Assembly (NCBI GenBank): GCA_023228645.1
Contig: JALOAT010000004.1
Location: 78,706-142,705 of the forward strand
Direction: 5' to 3'
DNA length: 64,000 bases
Origin: Gammaproteobacteria bacterium
GTDB taxonomy: Bacteria; Pseudomonadota; Gammaproteobacteria; Thiohalomonadales; Thiohalomonadaceae
Both the position numbers and the translations under genes were made by a program. The stretch's first letter is position 1; each line of letters opens with the position of its first letter. Below, piece after piece: positions 37,096 through 46,550 of this stretch. The notes beneath the pieces were generated by a model. That model did not search any database. It worked only from the letters and a program-made list of their open reading frames with translations, and had not been told where the DNA came from.

Positions 37096-37503
37096 ATGGG
37101 ACTCGATGACATCCACGTGGGTGTGGTGAACGGCAACGGCAACGGTCGGGCGTTGCTGAACGAAATCGCCCGCCTGCTCCAGCACCTGCTCGAAACCGGT
37201 GAAAGTGCCAGCATCGATCTCGCGCGGCTGCCGCTTTCCGGCGAGGACTATGACCTGCTGGATGAGGTGCTGGGTGAAGGCGAGGTCCATGCGGAAGTGT
37301 CCGCGCTCGGCGCTACCGAAGTGGTGGAGACGGGCGTCCCGGGCGTTTGGTGGGTGACACACTACAACGCCGACGAGGAAGTCATGGCGGAATTCATCGA
37401 AGTGGCGTTCTGTCCGGAGATCCTCCGCAGCGCCGCGGAAGACGTGAACGAGGGCCTCGAGGCCTTGCGCGCGCGCCTGTTCGAAGAACATCTGAGCGGT
37501 TGA
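37096..37503 (+). CDS. HupH/HyaF C-terminal-domain hydrogenase expression protein
   Basis: A 135-residue soluble protein resembling the C-terminal domain of HupH/HyaF, accessory proteins of membrane-bound uptake hydrogenases. Diagnostic segments are LLNEIARLLQHLLETGESA, IDLARLPLSGEDYDLL, GEVHAEVSALGATEVVETG and PGVWWVTHYNADEEVMAEFI. Full HupH proteins are about twice as long (recalled), so this is a short form. No uptake-hydrogenase structural genes are nearby. It is divergent from hypCA. Confidence 0.75.
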   Translation: MGLDDIHVGVVNGNGNGRALLNEIARLLQHLLETGESASIDLARLPLSGEDYDLLDEVLGEGEVHAEVSALGATEVVETGVPGVWWVTHYNADEEVMAEFIEVAFCPEILRSAAEDVNEGLEALRARLFEEHLSG

Positions 37504-37538
37504 ACGCCGGCCGGGGGCGACCGGCACGGGCCGCGGGT

Positions 37539-37736
37539 TCAGGTGATGAGGCGCTGATCGGCGGTGGCGATGTCGCGCAGGAAAAGCCGCAGCTCCGCCT
37601 CGGCGTCCGCCCTGCTGTCGAACGGCCCATGATCGAGCCCTTCCCGCGTGGCGAAGTACCACTTGTCACCGACACTGAACAGACGCCCGGACCGAAAAGG
37701 GACCGGGCGGTCCTCGCCCTGTCTGTTTGCACGCAT
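37539..37736 (-). CDS. Small DUF6316-like protein
   Basis: A 65-residue protein starting MRANRQGEDRPVPFRSGRLF with AAAGGAG eight bases upstream of its ATG. The core DKWYFATREGLDHGPFDSRADAEAELRLFL resembles a small gammaproteobacterial family I recall as DUF6316. Function unknown. Longer in-frame starts exist, but conservation begins at this ATG. Confidence 0.65.
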   Translation of the reverse strand: MRANRQGEDRPVPFRSGRLFSVGDKWYFATREGLDHGPFDSRADAEAELRLFLRDIATADQRLIT

Positions 37737-37990
37737 GCCATCACTCCTTTGGTTTGCCCTGCGTCTACCAATTACTAACGTCCGACAGGCGCCTGTCAAG
37801 CATGGGTCCTCAACTTGTTCGTTTTGCGTCGAGCCCATGAACCACAGCAAAAAGCGTGAACCAAGTCAGGTTTCGGTGTTGCTGCGGTGGGCGGCCTTGA
37901 GTCTGTCACATACCCCTGCTACCGTCCGCGCTGGCCGGCTGGACCCGTAGTTTGGTGCAGAGTTTCCGGCAACTGAAAGGAGGCTTTTCC

Positions 37991-38371
37991 ATGTCCCAGG
38001 TAGACAAGGCAGAAATCCTGGCGCTGATTCGTCGCGCCAAGTCATCCCACATCCGCTGGCGTTCCTATGCACAGGGGTTGGTCAACGGTGTCCCGGTCGA
38101 TGACGACAAGGCCCCGGTCCGGCACACCGACTGCCGTTTCGGCCAGTGGTATTTCGGCGAAGGCACCCGCTTGCTCAGCGACCTGGAGGTGTTCCGGAAC
38201 ATTCAGGCTCCGCACGAGATGCTGCACGGCATTTACGAGCAGATACACGGCCTGGTGGCACGCAACGAGCTTGAGGCCGCCATGGGCAAGTTGCAGCAGT
38301 TAGTGGAGATTTCCCGCACCCTGCTCGAGCAGATCGAGCTCCTGGAACAGGAAGTGAACGCTCGCTGGTAG
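37991..38371 (+). CDS. Stand-alone CZB (chemoreceptor zinc-binding) domain protein
   Basis: A 126-residue soluble protein consisting of one CZB domain, the four-helix zinc sensor usually attached to chemoreceptors or diguanylate cyclases. All expected ligands are visible: His in SSHIRWRSYAQ, Cys in HTDCRFGQWYFGEG, and two His in APHEMLHGIYEQIH. GAAAGGAGGC precedes the ATG. It contains no output domain, so it may act on another protein in trans. It lies 6.5 kb upstream of the chemosensory operon. Confidence 0.88.
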   Translation: MSQVDKAEILALIRRAKSSHIRWRSYAQGLVNGVPVDDDKAPVRHTDCRFGQWYFGEGTRLLSDLEVFRNIQAPHEMLHGIYEQIHGLVARNELEAAMGKLQQLVEISRTLLEQIELLEQEVNARW

Positions 38372-38434
38372 GCGCGGCCTGACGCGATTTTTCGATGAGT
38401 CCCCGTTGTTTGTACGGCCGTCCAGCGGTGGCGT

Positions 38435-39073
38435 TTACCAGCGCGTGCCGAGACTCAGACCCAGGTAGTCACCGCCAAGACCGGTGTCGTCGATGCCGAA
38501 ATCGCGGAACTCGCCTTCGGTGAACCAGCGACGGTAGTCGATGCCGAACGAGTCCCGTCCGACGATCCATTCCACACCGACACCGAGGTGAGCGGTGGGC
38601 GAGGCGGTCTCTTCTTCCACGGTCCGCGGCACGCCGCCGGCCGTGCCGCTGGTCCGCAAGCGACTGCCCTGGAATCCCACCGCGGCCATGGCGTAGGGCC
38701 GCAGCGCGCCGCGCGGCGGCTGCAACCGGAGGCCGTAAGTGATCGCCGCTACCGTGAGTTCGGTGGTGTTACTGGCGGTATCGAGTGTGGGCGGCAGGGC
38801 CGGGGTGTCGTAGGAGCGCTCCGAGAGCCAGAGCTCCAGGTTGGCGGCCAGCAAGCCATCCAGCGCGACGGGCGACGAGGCGCTCAGGCCGACGGTGAAG
38901 CGCGGGCTGTCATTGCGCAGGCCCGTGGGGCTTTCCTCGCCGTCGAGCGAACCCAGCAGGACGCGAAAGGAAAGTTCGGGCTCGCCGAAGGGATCGCGCG
39001 GCTGTGCGCAGGCGCCCGTGGCGGCCAGCGCCAGCACCGCCATAAGAACCGGTTTAAAGCCGTGTTGCCCCAT
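38435..39073 (-). CDS. Outer-membrane beta-barrel protein
   Basis: A 212-residue exported protein with a signal peptide (LMAVLALAATGACAQ), alternating beta-strand pattern (RFTVGLSASSPVALDGLLAA, YAMAAVGFQGSRLR, GVGVEWIVGRDSFGIDYRRW), and a terminal aromatic residue (GLSLGTRW) of the kind BAM recognises. It resembles eight-stranded OmpW/OmpA-like porins in size. Ligand and role are unknown. Confidence 0.8.
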   Translation of the reverse strand: MGQHGFKPVLMAVLALAATGACAQPRDPFGEPELSFRVLLGSLDGEESPTGLRNDSPRFTVGLSASSPVALDGLLAANLELWLSERSYDTPALPPTLDTASNTTELTVAAITYGLRLQPPRGALRPYAMAAVGFQGSRLRTSGTAGGVPRTVEEETASPTAHLGVGVEWIVGRDSFGIDYRRWFTEGEFRDFGIDDTGLGGDYLGLSLGTRW

Positions 39074-39308
39074 TCCACCTCCGCCGAACTGTGCGCCCCG
39101 ATTCGCCCTGACTGTAACCCAGGAGCGACGCCGCAGTGGAGCGTTCCTGTCACGGATTCAACGTGGATGGATTCCGGCTGCGCCGGAGGATGAAAGCACA
39201 GCGTCCCGCTATCGGCCTCTGTTTCTTCCCGAGCTTGCTGCCAAGCGGGGCCGCCACGAGGGCGGCCGTGCGCGTCCACTGCTTTGCCAGCCCGCCAGGC
39301 AGGCCGTT

Positions 39309-40037
39309 TCAGCCCGTCACCATGACCAGGTCGATGGGAACCGGCGAGATCACCACCCCCTCCGGTAACAGGTTGTCGGAGCGCAGTTTGACCGAGGTGG
39401 CCTCCTCTTCCACCCAACACACGGCGTAGCGCATCAACTCGTTGGCGTTTTTCAGCGCCAGTTTCTTCTTGATGTTTTCGCGATGGGCATCCACGGTCTT
39501 CACCGAACGGTGCAGGCGCTGGGCGATTTCCGACGAGGACAACCCGAGGCCGAGCAGACGCAGCACTTCGATTTCCCGGTTGGTCAACGGCAGGTGCGTG
39601 GCGGCGGCCTGGGGCTGGTCGCTCACATTGGACATGCGGGCGAGCAGTTCATCGGAGGCGTAGTGGCCGCCGGCGGCCACTTTGCGAATGCCAGCGAGCA
39701 ACACATCCGGCGCCTCGCTCTTCATTACGAAGCCCCGCGCCCCCGCGGCGATGGCGCGGTCACCGTAGCGCAGTTCGTCGTGCATGGTGGTGACCAGCAC
39801 CGGCACCTGGGGATAACGAGCGGTCAGGAGTTTGATGAATTGCAGCCCGTCCACGTCGGGCAAAGTCAGGTCGAGAAGAATTACGTCGACGGCGATTTTT
39901 CCCAATGCACAAAGCGCTGCGTGGGCATCCCCTGCTTCGGCCACCACCGCAATGTCCGGTTCGCGGCTGGGCAGCGTGACCAGGCCGAAACGCATCACAT
40001 CGTGATCTTCGATTACCAATGTTCTTATCGTTTTCAC
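39309..40037 (-). CDS. NarL/LuxR-family response regulator
   Basis: A 242-residue response regulator with a receiver domain (Asp56 in VILLDLTLPDVDGLQFI) and a LuxR-type HTH (LTNREIEVLRLLGLGLSSSE, IAQRLHRSVKTVDAHRENIK). A 35-residue tail after the HTH (LRSDNLLPEGVVISPVPIDL) is unusual. It is divergent from a hybrid kinase with 228 bp between them, so the two probably form a two-component pair (inference). Confidence 0.92.
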   Translation of the reverse strand: MKTIRTLVIEDHDVMRFGLVTLPSREPDIAVVAEAGDAHAALCALGKIAVDVILLDLTLPDVDGLQFIKLLTARYPQVPVLVTTMHDELRYGDRAIAAGARGFVMKSEAPDVLLAGIRKVAAGGHYASDELLARMSNVSDQPQAAATHLPLTNREIEVLRLLGLGLSSSEIAQRLHRSVKTVDAHRENIKKKLALKNANELMRYAVCWVEEEATSVKLRSDNLLPEGVVISPVPIDLVMVTG

Positions 40038-40265
40038 TGCCTACTCTCCTGTTTTTCCATTTCCCTGAAGCTGCATATCGAATCGCCGATTCCGCGGGTT
40101 GTGAATCGATGTCTGTCAAGGAAACCAACGTCAGAACTCCGCTACTCCCTTGTGCATCAATACCCAAACTCAAATGAATAGGGAATATCCTGAGAGTTTC
40201 GCTTCGCCCCCCGGTTCACAATCGCTGCGGCCCTAACAATCATCAGGCGAACGGGTGACCATTTG

Positions 40266-43211
40266 ATGACTTCGCGTGTTGCGCCCGCTTCACAGTATGA
40301 AGTGCGTTTTCTGCTCTGGTTATTCCCCTTTCTGGTCGCCTTGGTACTTGCCGTCTTGTGGCTTCGCGACACGTCTGCCCCCCTTTCGGTGATCCTCGTC
40401 GCCGCGGTGGTGATGAGCTGGCTCCCGCCCGTGCTTGCGGCGCGTTCCATGCACCTCGGCCTATCGAATCTGTGGACCTACCTTGGCTTTGCTTACGGCC
40501 TGCTGGGCCTGTGTGCGGTGTGGTACACGGCACAGGCGAGCGCCACCGGCGACCTGGTGTGCGATCTGTCGCGCTGGGGGCGCGTCAGGCTTACCGAGGC
40601 GCTGCTGATCACCAGCGGGCTTTGGCTGGCGCGGGCACCGCGACCGGCCATCGCCTGGCCGTTGGCGTTGGGTGGCAGCGCCCTGGCGGCCAGCCTGTTT
40701 CCGAAACTGTTTTCTCCAGAGTTGCAAGTGCTGGCTTCGCTGGCGACCGCCGCCTTACTCCTGGCCGTCAGTTTGCACCTGCTCCGTCAGCAAAGTCGAC
40801 CAGTCCAGGCCGGCTGGCTTGTCTTGGGTGCGGGACTTCAACTGACGTCGGTGCTGCTGCTGTTGATGTTGCGCCCTGAGCAGGCCGCCGGATGGACCTT
40901 CGCCACTGCCGCCATGTTGAGTGCGGGCGGGTATGCGGCGTGCGTGACCGGCCTGTTCCGGGCGGTCGGCCTGCACGCGCGGGGCGGGGGTACTACCGTG
41001 TCCCGAGCGGATGCCCGCGCGTTGGCAGACTTGCTGACCTACGAAACCTGTTCGGTGCTGCTGGATACACAGCTGCGCATCCATGGCGCGAACCGCGCCT
41101 TCGCCACGGTCGTAGGGCATGAATGCGAAACACTGCCCGGTCGTTTCATCGGCGAGTTCGATCTGGGAATCGACGTGGTGACATGCTGCCGCGCTGCCGA
41201 ACGCCAGGCCCGTACGCTGCTCATCTCCACCACATCGAGCCCTGGCGCAGCGTCTCCTTACGCCTGGCGCGGTAGCATCCAGCCCGTGGCCGGTGAAGAC
41301 GGCACCTTCGAATATCTGCTCGTCAGCCTAGTGGATACGAATGCGCGCCAACCTGTATTGGCGGGTTGCTTGGGCGAGGGCTCGCGGGCGATTCTTGAGC
41401 ACGTGAGTGACGCGATCATCGTCTGCGACCTGAATGGCGCCATCGCGCAGGTGAACGGCGCAGCGGAAAAAATGACCGGCTATGCGCAGCACCTGCTCAC
41501 CGGCATGACAGTGTTCGACCTGCACTCGGATGTCCACCCGCGCGTTCGCGCGGCCTTCCACAACCTGCGTAACGGCATCCCGGTGCGGCTCGAGTTTCCG
41601 TTGCTGCGGCGTGACGGCAGTTGCGGACACGTGGAAGTGGCTGCAGCGCCGTTCCGCGCGGGCGAGCAGCGCCTCGTCATGGCAAGTCTCAGGGACATCA
41701 CTGATCGCAAGCTGGCCGAGGAGCAGTTGCAGCGCAGCGAAATGCGCTGGCGCGCCGTCTTTGACAACGGCGGCACCGGTATCGCCATGATCAGCCCCGA
41801 CGGCCGCATCATGAACGCGAACGCCGCCATGTCCGACATTTGCTGCCATGACGGCGACCACCTGCCCGACCTCGCCTGGGAGGGCCTTTTCACGGACGCG
41901 CCGCCCCTTGCCCAGATAGTGGCCACGGGTGACGGTTACTCCGGCCGGCATCGCCTGCACACGGGAGACCGGCAGTTGCGCTGGGTGGATCTGACCCTGA
42001 GCGCCGTGCGCACCGATGCCGGGCAGGTCGACTTCTTCATCGTGATGGCCACCGACGTCACCCACACCCACTTGGCGGAACTCGGCAGGCAACGTCACCA
42101 GCAGGAGCTGGAACAGGCGAACGCACACAAGTCCCGCTTCATCGCCTCGGCCAGCCATGACCTTCGCCAGCCGCTGCAGGCCATGAGCATTCTCATCCAC
42201 CTGCTGGACGAGCGCAGACTGGACGACCACAACCGCGAGATCATCACCCGCCTGCGGGAGGCGGTGGGCAATCTGGGCGACATGGTCGGTGCGCTGCTCG
42301 ACCTGACCAAACTCGATGCCGGGCTCGTCGTGCCCGACATCGCGCCGGTGAGCCTCGAGCGTGTGATGCGCGTCATCAAGGAGGAGTTCGGGCCCATCGC
42401 AGAGTCCAAGGGCCTCCACCTGGAGGTGGAGACCTCGCGGGTCTGGGTGCGTAGCGACCGGCATCTGCTCACGCGCATCGTCCGCAATCTGGTTGCGAAC
42501 GCCATGCGTTATACCAACGAGGGTGAGGTACGGGTAGGGGTGCGCACCGAGGGTGTGATGGTCGCCATCGAGATCGCCGATACGGGCGTCGGTATCTCCC
42601 AGACCGACCTGCCGCACATTTTCAAGGAATTCCATCAGGGTGCCAGCGGCCGCAAGCGTGAGGGACTCGGCCTCGGCCTGGCCATCGTCGAACACCTCGC
42701 GCGTCTGCTCGATGTACGTATTGCGGTGGATTCGGAGGTCAATCACGGGACCGTGTTCACCCTGTGGGTGCCGTTGCAGGAGCAACAGCCCCCGGTCACC
42801 GCGGGACAGCCCGAGGAGCCATGGATCCCAGCTCAGAAAGCGACCGCACTGGTGCTCGAAGATGATGCAGAGATCCGCGAGGGACTGGCGCTCTTGCTGC
42901 AATGCCAGGGATATCAGGTGGTGGATGCCGGTAGTTGCACAGAGGCCTTGCAGCGGATTGAAGGCAAAGTCGTTCCCTCGTTGGTGGTCGCAGACTACCG
43001 CCTGCCCGACGGCACCGGATTGGAGGTCATCCAGGCGATTCGCGAGCGGACACGCGGACAGGTGGCCGCCGTCATCCTCACGGGTGAACCCCTCGATGGC
43101 GTGAGGGCGGCCATTCAGGACACCGATTGCGAGTTGCTGGGCAAGCCGGCCACCACCCGACAGCTGCAACGTGCCATCGCAGCTGCACAGCAGGACAACG
43201 TGGAGGCCTGA
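40266..43211 (+). CDS. Hybrid PAS sensor histidine kinase
   Basis: A 981-residue membrane kinase. The first 240 residues contain about six or seven transmembrane helices (LLWLFPFLVALVLAVLWLR onward). Three PAS-like segments follow: LLDTQLRIHGANRAFATVVG, HVSDAIIVCDLNGAIAQVNG and NGGTGIAMISPDGRIMNANA. Then come HisKA (FIASASHDLRQPLQAMSILI), an HATPase (NLVANAMRYTNEG, GLGLGLAIVEHLARLLD) and a C-terminal receiver with Asp in VVADYRLPDGTGLEV. The ATG at 40266 is preferred over the adjacent TTG. The partner is probably the divergent LuxR-type regulator. Confidence 0.92.
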   Translation: MTSRVAPASQYEVRFLLWLFPFLVALVLAVLWLRDTSAPLSVILVAAVVMSWLPPVLAARSMHLGLSNLWTYLGFAYGLLGLCAVWYTAQASATGDLVCDLSRWGRVRLTEALLITSGLWLARAPRPAIAWPLALGGSALAASLFPKLFSPELQVLASLATAALLLAVSLHLLRQQSRPVQAGWLVLGAGLQLTSVLLLLMLRPEQAAGWTFATAAMLSAGGYAACVTGLFRAVGLHARGGGTTVSRADARALADLLTYETCSVLLDTQLRIHGANRAFATVVGHECETLPGRFIGEFDLGIDVVTCCRAAERQARTLLISTTSSPGAASPYAWRGSIQPVAGEDGTFEYLLVSLVDTNARQPVLAGCLGEGSRAILEHVSDAIIVCDLNGAIAQVNGAAEKMTGYAQHLLTGMTVFDLHSDVHPRVRAAFHNLRNGIPVRLEFPLLRRDGSCGHVEVAAAPFRAGEQRLVMASLRDITDRKLAEEQLQRSEMRWRAVFDNGGTGIAMISPDGRIMNANAAMSDICCHDGDHLPDLAWEGLFTDAPPLAQIVATGDGYSGRHRLHTGDRQLRWVDLTLSAVRTDAGQVDFFIVMATDVTHTHLAELGRQRHQQELEQANAHKSRFIASASHDLRQPLQAMSILIHLLDERRLDDHNREIITRLREAVGNLGDMVGALLDLTKLDAGLVVPDIAPVSLERVMRVIKEEFGPIAESKGLHLEVETSRVWVRSDRHLLTRIVRNLVANAMRYTNEGEVRVGVRTEGVMVAIEIADTGVGISQTDLPHIFKEFHQGASGRKREGLGLGLAIVEHLARLLDVRIAVDSEVNHGTVFTLWVPLQEQQPPVTAGQPEEPWIPAQKATALVLEDDAEIREGLALLLQCQGYQVVDAGSCTEALQRIEGKVVPSLVVADYRLPDGTGLEVIQAIRERTRGQVAAVILTGEPLDGVRAAIQDTDCELLGKPATTRQLQRAIAAAQQDNVEA

Positions 43212-43215
43212 CCCG

Positions 43216-44376
43216 CTACATACCGATCCAGTCGGCGTTGCACCCGGTCGTGGACTCTGACGGGAAGCTGGCGCCACAGTAGACGTTGTTGGGCGCACCG
43301 TTGTCGCTGTGGCGATGTTGCACCGATCGGATCTTGGACAGGGATGCTACGAAAGCATTTACCACGTCAGGATCGAACTGCGTGCCGCGGCCGCGTTTCA
43401 GATAGGCCAGGGCGTCGGTGCGTGACCAGCGCTTCTTGTAGGGTCGATCGGACGTCAGGGCGTCATAGACGTCGCACACCGAGGCGATGCGTCCGCACAT
43501 TGGGATATCTTCGCCTGATAGACCCGCCGGGTAGCCTTGCCCATCCCAGCGCTCGTGATGCGTCAACGCGATCACGCGCGCCATTTCCAGCAGCTCGTCG
43601 TCGGTGCCTGCGAGTATCTCCGCGCCGATCACCGTGTGCTGCTTCATGATGGTCCATTCCTCGTCGCATAAAGGACCCGATTTGAGCAGGATCGCGTCCG
43701 CCACGCCGATCTTGCCGATGTCGTGCAGAGGGCTTGCGTGCCGCAGCAACTGCACCTGGCGCACAGGCATTGCCAGGCGACGGCCGATGATTTCGCAAAA
43801 CAAGCCCACGCGTATCACGTGCTGCCCGGTTTCGTTGTCGCGGTATTCGGCGGCACGCCCCAAACGGTGCACCATTTCCAGGCGCGTCCAGTCGAGCTGG
43901 CGATTCTTGTCGGACATGCGCTTGCGCAACGTGGCATGTACGCAGCGGGCGTGCGTCAGGCGCACCTGGTCAGCCAACAGCCGCACCATGCGTGCGGCGA
44001 TTTCGAATGGCGACCAGTGTGCGCAAACCACATCCGTGACGCCCAGTGCGTGGATATGCAAGCGTTCCTGCGGGTCGTCTTTCGCAATCATCACGCAGCA
44101 CGGCATCGCGTGTTCGCGGCAGCCTTGCGCAAGCGCATCGATCGCGGCCAGTTCGCCGCGGGGTGAGTAACACAGCGCAACATCGCAGTTTCTGCCGGAG
44201 AACACCCAGTCGGGGCCATTCGGATAGGGATGATTCCGCACCGCGATGCCTTCCTGTTTAAGCAGTGCACACACCTCACGTAATTCCCGACCGCTGCCGC
44301 AAACCAGAACACGCGCATTACGTGCACGCCGCAAATCGCTGTTGGCCAGTACGGAAGCGTATCCGAGCGCCTGCAT
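43216..44376 (-). CDS. HD-GYP phosphodiesterase with degenerate receiver
   Basis: A 386-residue protein expected to hydrolyse cyclic di-GMP. The HD-GYP domain is intact: LLRHASPLHDIGKIGVADAI (HD), HHERWDGQGYPAGLSG (GYP) and SVCDVYDALTSDRPYKKRWS. The N-terminal 120 residues have a receiver-like fold, but the phospho-acceptor position reads CDVALCYSPRG, with Tyr in place of Asp. The ATG at 44376 has GGAG eight bases upstream; a GTG at 44421 lacks one. It is divergent from the chemosensory operon. Confidence 0.9.
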   Translation of the reverse strand: MQALGYASVLANSDLRRARNARVLVCGSGRELREVCALLKQEGIAVRNHPYPNGPDWVFSGRNCDVALCYSPRGELAAIDALAQGCREHAMPCCVMIAKDDPQERLHIHALGVTDVVCAHWSPFEIAARMVRLLADQVRLTHARCVHATLRKRMSDKNRQLDWTRLEMVHRLGRAAEYRDNETGQHVIRVGLFCEIIGRRLAMPVRQVQLLRHASPLHDIGKIGVADAILLKSGPLCDEEWTIMKQHTVIGAEILAGTDDELLEMARVIALTHHERWDGQGYPAGLSGEDIPMCGRIASVCDVYDALTSDRPYKKRWSRTDALAYLKRGRGTQFDPDVVNAFVASLSKIRSVQHRHSDNGAPNNVYCGASFPSESTTGCNADWIGM

Positions 44377-44544
44377 TGCGAGATCTCCATGAACCGTTGT
44401 CGTGATCGTGGATTCGCGCACAGACGCGGCAAATAGGACCGTTACCGATTGAGGGTGATATGTGTGCTACGTAGCCTGAATCTCCGCCCAAGAAAAACCG
44501 AGGGCTGACTCAAAGCGCCAATGCGTGCGCCACGGAGGTGTGAC

Positions 44545-44973
44545 GTGCAACAGATCATCAAGGCTGCCATCGTCTCGAACGATCCCATCAGCAGCGCCGT
44601 TTTATCCCGCCTTATCAAGGAGTGGCCCAGCGCCCGCGTACGCTGCGAGACGTTTCCGTCGATGCAGGCGGCACTCGGTACCGACTGGATCGACGAGTCG
44701 GACGTCGTGTTCGTCTCGGAACTACCGGACGACGAGAATCTTTCGGAAGCCGTAGTGGCGTTGCGCCAGCGTGCATCCAGTCCGGTGTGCTACGTCGTGG
44801 CTCCCGATCGGGGTCAGACCGCATTGGCGGAAGCGCTGCGCGCCGGCGCGCGGGATTACATAAACCGCTACGTCGTCGATGAAGACGACGTGCACCGCTG
44901 CCTGTGGGGCGTGCTCCGGGCACAGAATCTCGCCTTGCGGCATGCAGCCGCCGCGCAGATGGCCGTGTCCTGA
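44545..44973 (+). CDS. Pseudo-receiver protein at the head of the chemosensory operon
   Basis: A 142-residue protein with the size and pattern of a receiver domain ([58 protein letters not shown]). The usual Asp region reads [12 protein letters not shown], with Ser or Glu at the phosphorylation site. The GTG start at 44545 has GGAGG six bases upstream; an ATG at 44521 lacks one. It may be a phosphorylation-independent adaptor, like AmiR-type receivers (inference). Confidence 0.7.
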   Translation: MQQIIKAAIVSNDPISSAVLSRLIKEWPSARVRCETFPSMQAALGTDWIDESDVVFVSELPDDENLSEAVVALRQRASSPVCYVVAPDRGQTALAEALRAGARDYINRYVVDEDDVHRCLWGVLRAQNLALRHAAAAQMAVS

Positions 44974-44980
44974 GGAGATG

Positions 44981-46162
44981 ATGTCCGTGGATGCATCGGC
45001 GATGCAGGTCAAGCCGCTTCGTGAACGCTGGCGGTGGTGGACACTGATCGGCGCAGGAATAACCGTGCCGGTGGTCTGGTGGATTTCCCATCCCACACGG
45101 GAAGACGTGGCTATAGCAGGCGCGCTGGCCCTGGCGGCAAGTGCTGTTGCCCTTGTCCAGGCCGTGCGTCGCAACCTCCGCTTGCGCGGCATCTACGAAG
45201 CACGGATCGCCGATCTGGAAAAGGATTTGGCAGCCGCGGAGAGAGAGAGCCCGTCCGAAGCCTTGCGCGTGGTTTCCGATCTGGTCGGTATCTGGCGCAA
45301 CCACGTCGCCAATGTGCGGCGGCAAACACAAGAGGCCGTGGAATCGCTGGCCCAACGTTTTGCCGACCTGGTGACGCAGATCGATCGCGGCATGGCCGTG
45401 GACCGGTCCGACGGTGACCAGCCCTCCATGGAGCAGGTGTTCGGCGACAGCGAGCATGCCCTGGTGCAAGTCGTCGATATCATCACCGGCGATCTGGATG
45501 CCAAACGGCGGACTTACGCCAAGGTGGGTGAGCTGCACTCTCTGGTGGAGGAGATGTCCTCCATGGCGGATGAGGTGGGTCGGGTTGCCTCGCAGACCAA
45601 TCTGCTCGCGCTCAATGCCGCCATCGAGGCAGCGCGTGCGGGCGACGCCGGCCGCGGTTTCGCAGTGGTAGCCGATCAGGTGCGTGAGCTCTCGACCACT
45701 TCAGCCGACGCCGGCAGCCGCATCGCCGACCGCAGCCGTCGTGCCACAGAAAGCATCGGCATCAGCGTTGCGGCCATCGAAGCCATTGAGGCCCAGGACG
45801 CCTCCGCCTCGCGTCGAGCTCTCGATACCATCACCGAGGTGCTCCAGCGACTGCGAACGGCCATGCAACGGCTCAGCGAGGCGGAGTCGACCATGCGCAC
45901 GGTAAGCCTTGGCATCCAGTCGGAGATCGCTTCGATTCTGGTCTCGCTGCAGTACCAGGACCGTATCAATCAGATCCTCGCCGCCATCGAAGCGTCCATG
46001 GACGAGTGCACGCAGGCGCTGGTGATCGGTGTCGACGATCCGAAGCACTTCAGTGAACTGCTCAACCGTATTCAGCACCTGTACACCATGCAGGAGCAGC
46101 GTGACGCCCACCATGGTCAGCAGACGGAAGTTGATACCGACCAGGCCATAACATTCTTCTGA
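44981..46162 (+). CDS. Short membrane chemoreceptor without periplasmic domain
   Basis: A 393-residue methyl-accepting-type protein. Two closely spaced N-terminal helices ([19 protein letters not shown] and [18 protein letters not shown]) leave no room for a periplasmic sensor, and there is no HAMP. The signalling tip is present ([32 protein letters not shown]). The C-terminus has [19 protein letters not shown], a motif found in receptor-like proteins of non-flagellar chemosensory clusters (recalled). GAGGAG lies just upstream; ATG 44978, ATG 44981 and GTG 44987 are all possible starts. Confidence 0.85.
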   Translation: MSVDASAMQVKPLRERWRWWTLIGAGITVPVVWWISHPTREDVAIAGALALAASAVALVQAVRRNLRLRGIYEARIADLEKDLAAAERESPSEALRVVSDLVGIWRNHVANVRRQTQEAVESLAQRFADLVTQIDRGMAVDRSDGDQPSMEQVFGDSEHALVQVVDIITGDLDAKRRTYAKVGELHSLVEEMSSMADEVGRVASQTNLLALNAAIEAARAGDAGRGFAVVADQVRELSTTSADAGSRIADRSRRATESIGISVAAIEAIEAQDASASRRALDTITEVLQRLRTAMQRLSEAESTMRTVSLGIQSEIASILVSLQYQDRINQILAAIEASMDECTQALVIGVDDPKHFSELLNRIQHLYTMQEQRDAHHGQQTEVDTDQAITFF

Positions 46163-46172
46163 GGTAACAACC

Positions 46173-46541
46173 ATGTCCAAGACAATCCTCGTAGTGGACG
46201 ACTCGGCATCAATGCGCCAAGTGGTGTCGATCGCGCTGAAAAGCGCGAGCTTCGAGGTGTTCGAAGCGGGCAGCGGTGAGGAGGCGTTGGCGTTTCTCGA
46301 CGGGCGTCGTGTCAACCTGATCATCAGTGACGTGAACATGCCGGGCATCGACGGCATCACCCTGGTGCGGGAAGTCAAAAAACGCCCTGCCTACAAGTTT
46401 ACCCCGGTGATGATGTTGACCACCGAGTCACAGCCGGAAGCCATCGAGCGCGGCCGGCAGGCCGGCGCCAAAGCCTGGATGATAAAGCCGTTCAAGCCTG
46501 ACGAAATGCTCACCGCCATCAGCCGGATCATTACAGCCTGA
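46173..46541 (+). CDS. cheY: CheY-like response regulator
   Basis: A 122-residue single-domain receiver. The acidic pair is in ILVVDDSASMR, the phospho-acceptor Asp53 in LIISDVNMPGIDGI, Thr in VMMLTTESQPEA and Lys in WMIKPFKPDEML. It sits between the short receptor and the STAS gene. No cheZ is present. It could drive a motor or a non-motility output; context does not decide. Confidence 0.94.
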   Translation: MSKTILVVDDSASMRQVVSIALKSASFEVFEAGSGEEALAFLDGRRVNLIISDVNMPGIDGITLVREVKKRPAYKFTPVMMLTTESQPEAIERGRQAGAKAWMIKPFKPDEMLTAISRIITA

Positions 46542-46550
46542 GGGAATGTC

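Noticed and set aside
36987..37109. 40-codon frame overlapping the start of the HupH-like gene
   Set aside because: It looks somewhat protein-like (PAIVVDMELGRC), but it is too short and lacks a ribosome binding site, so I did not list it as a gene.
36844..37662. 272-codon minus-strand frame across the HupH-like gene
   Set aside because: It is antisense to the recognised HupH-like domain, with a poor start and shadow-like composition.
41328..43298. 656-codon minus-strand frame opposite the hybrid kinase
   Set aside because: It overlaps the clear HisKA, HATPase and receiver motifs on the other strand and shows none of its own.
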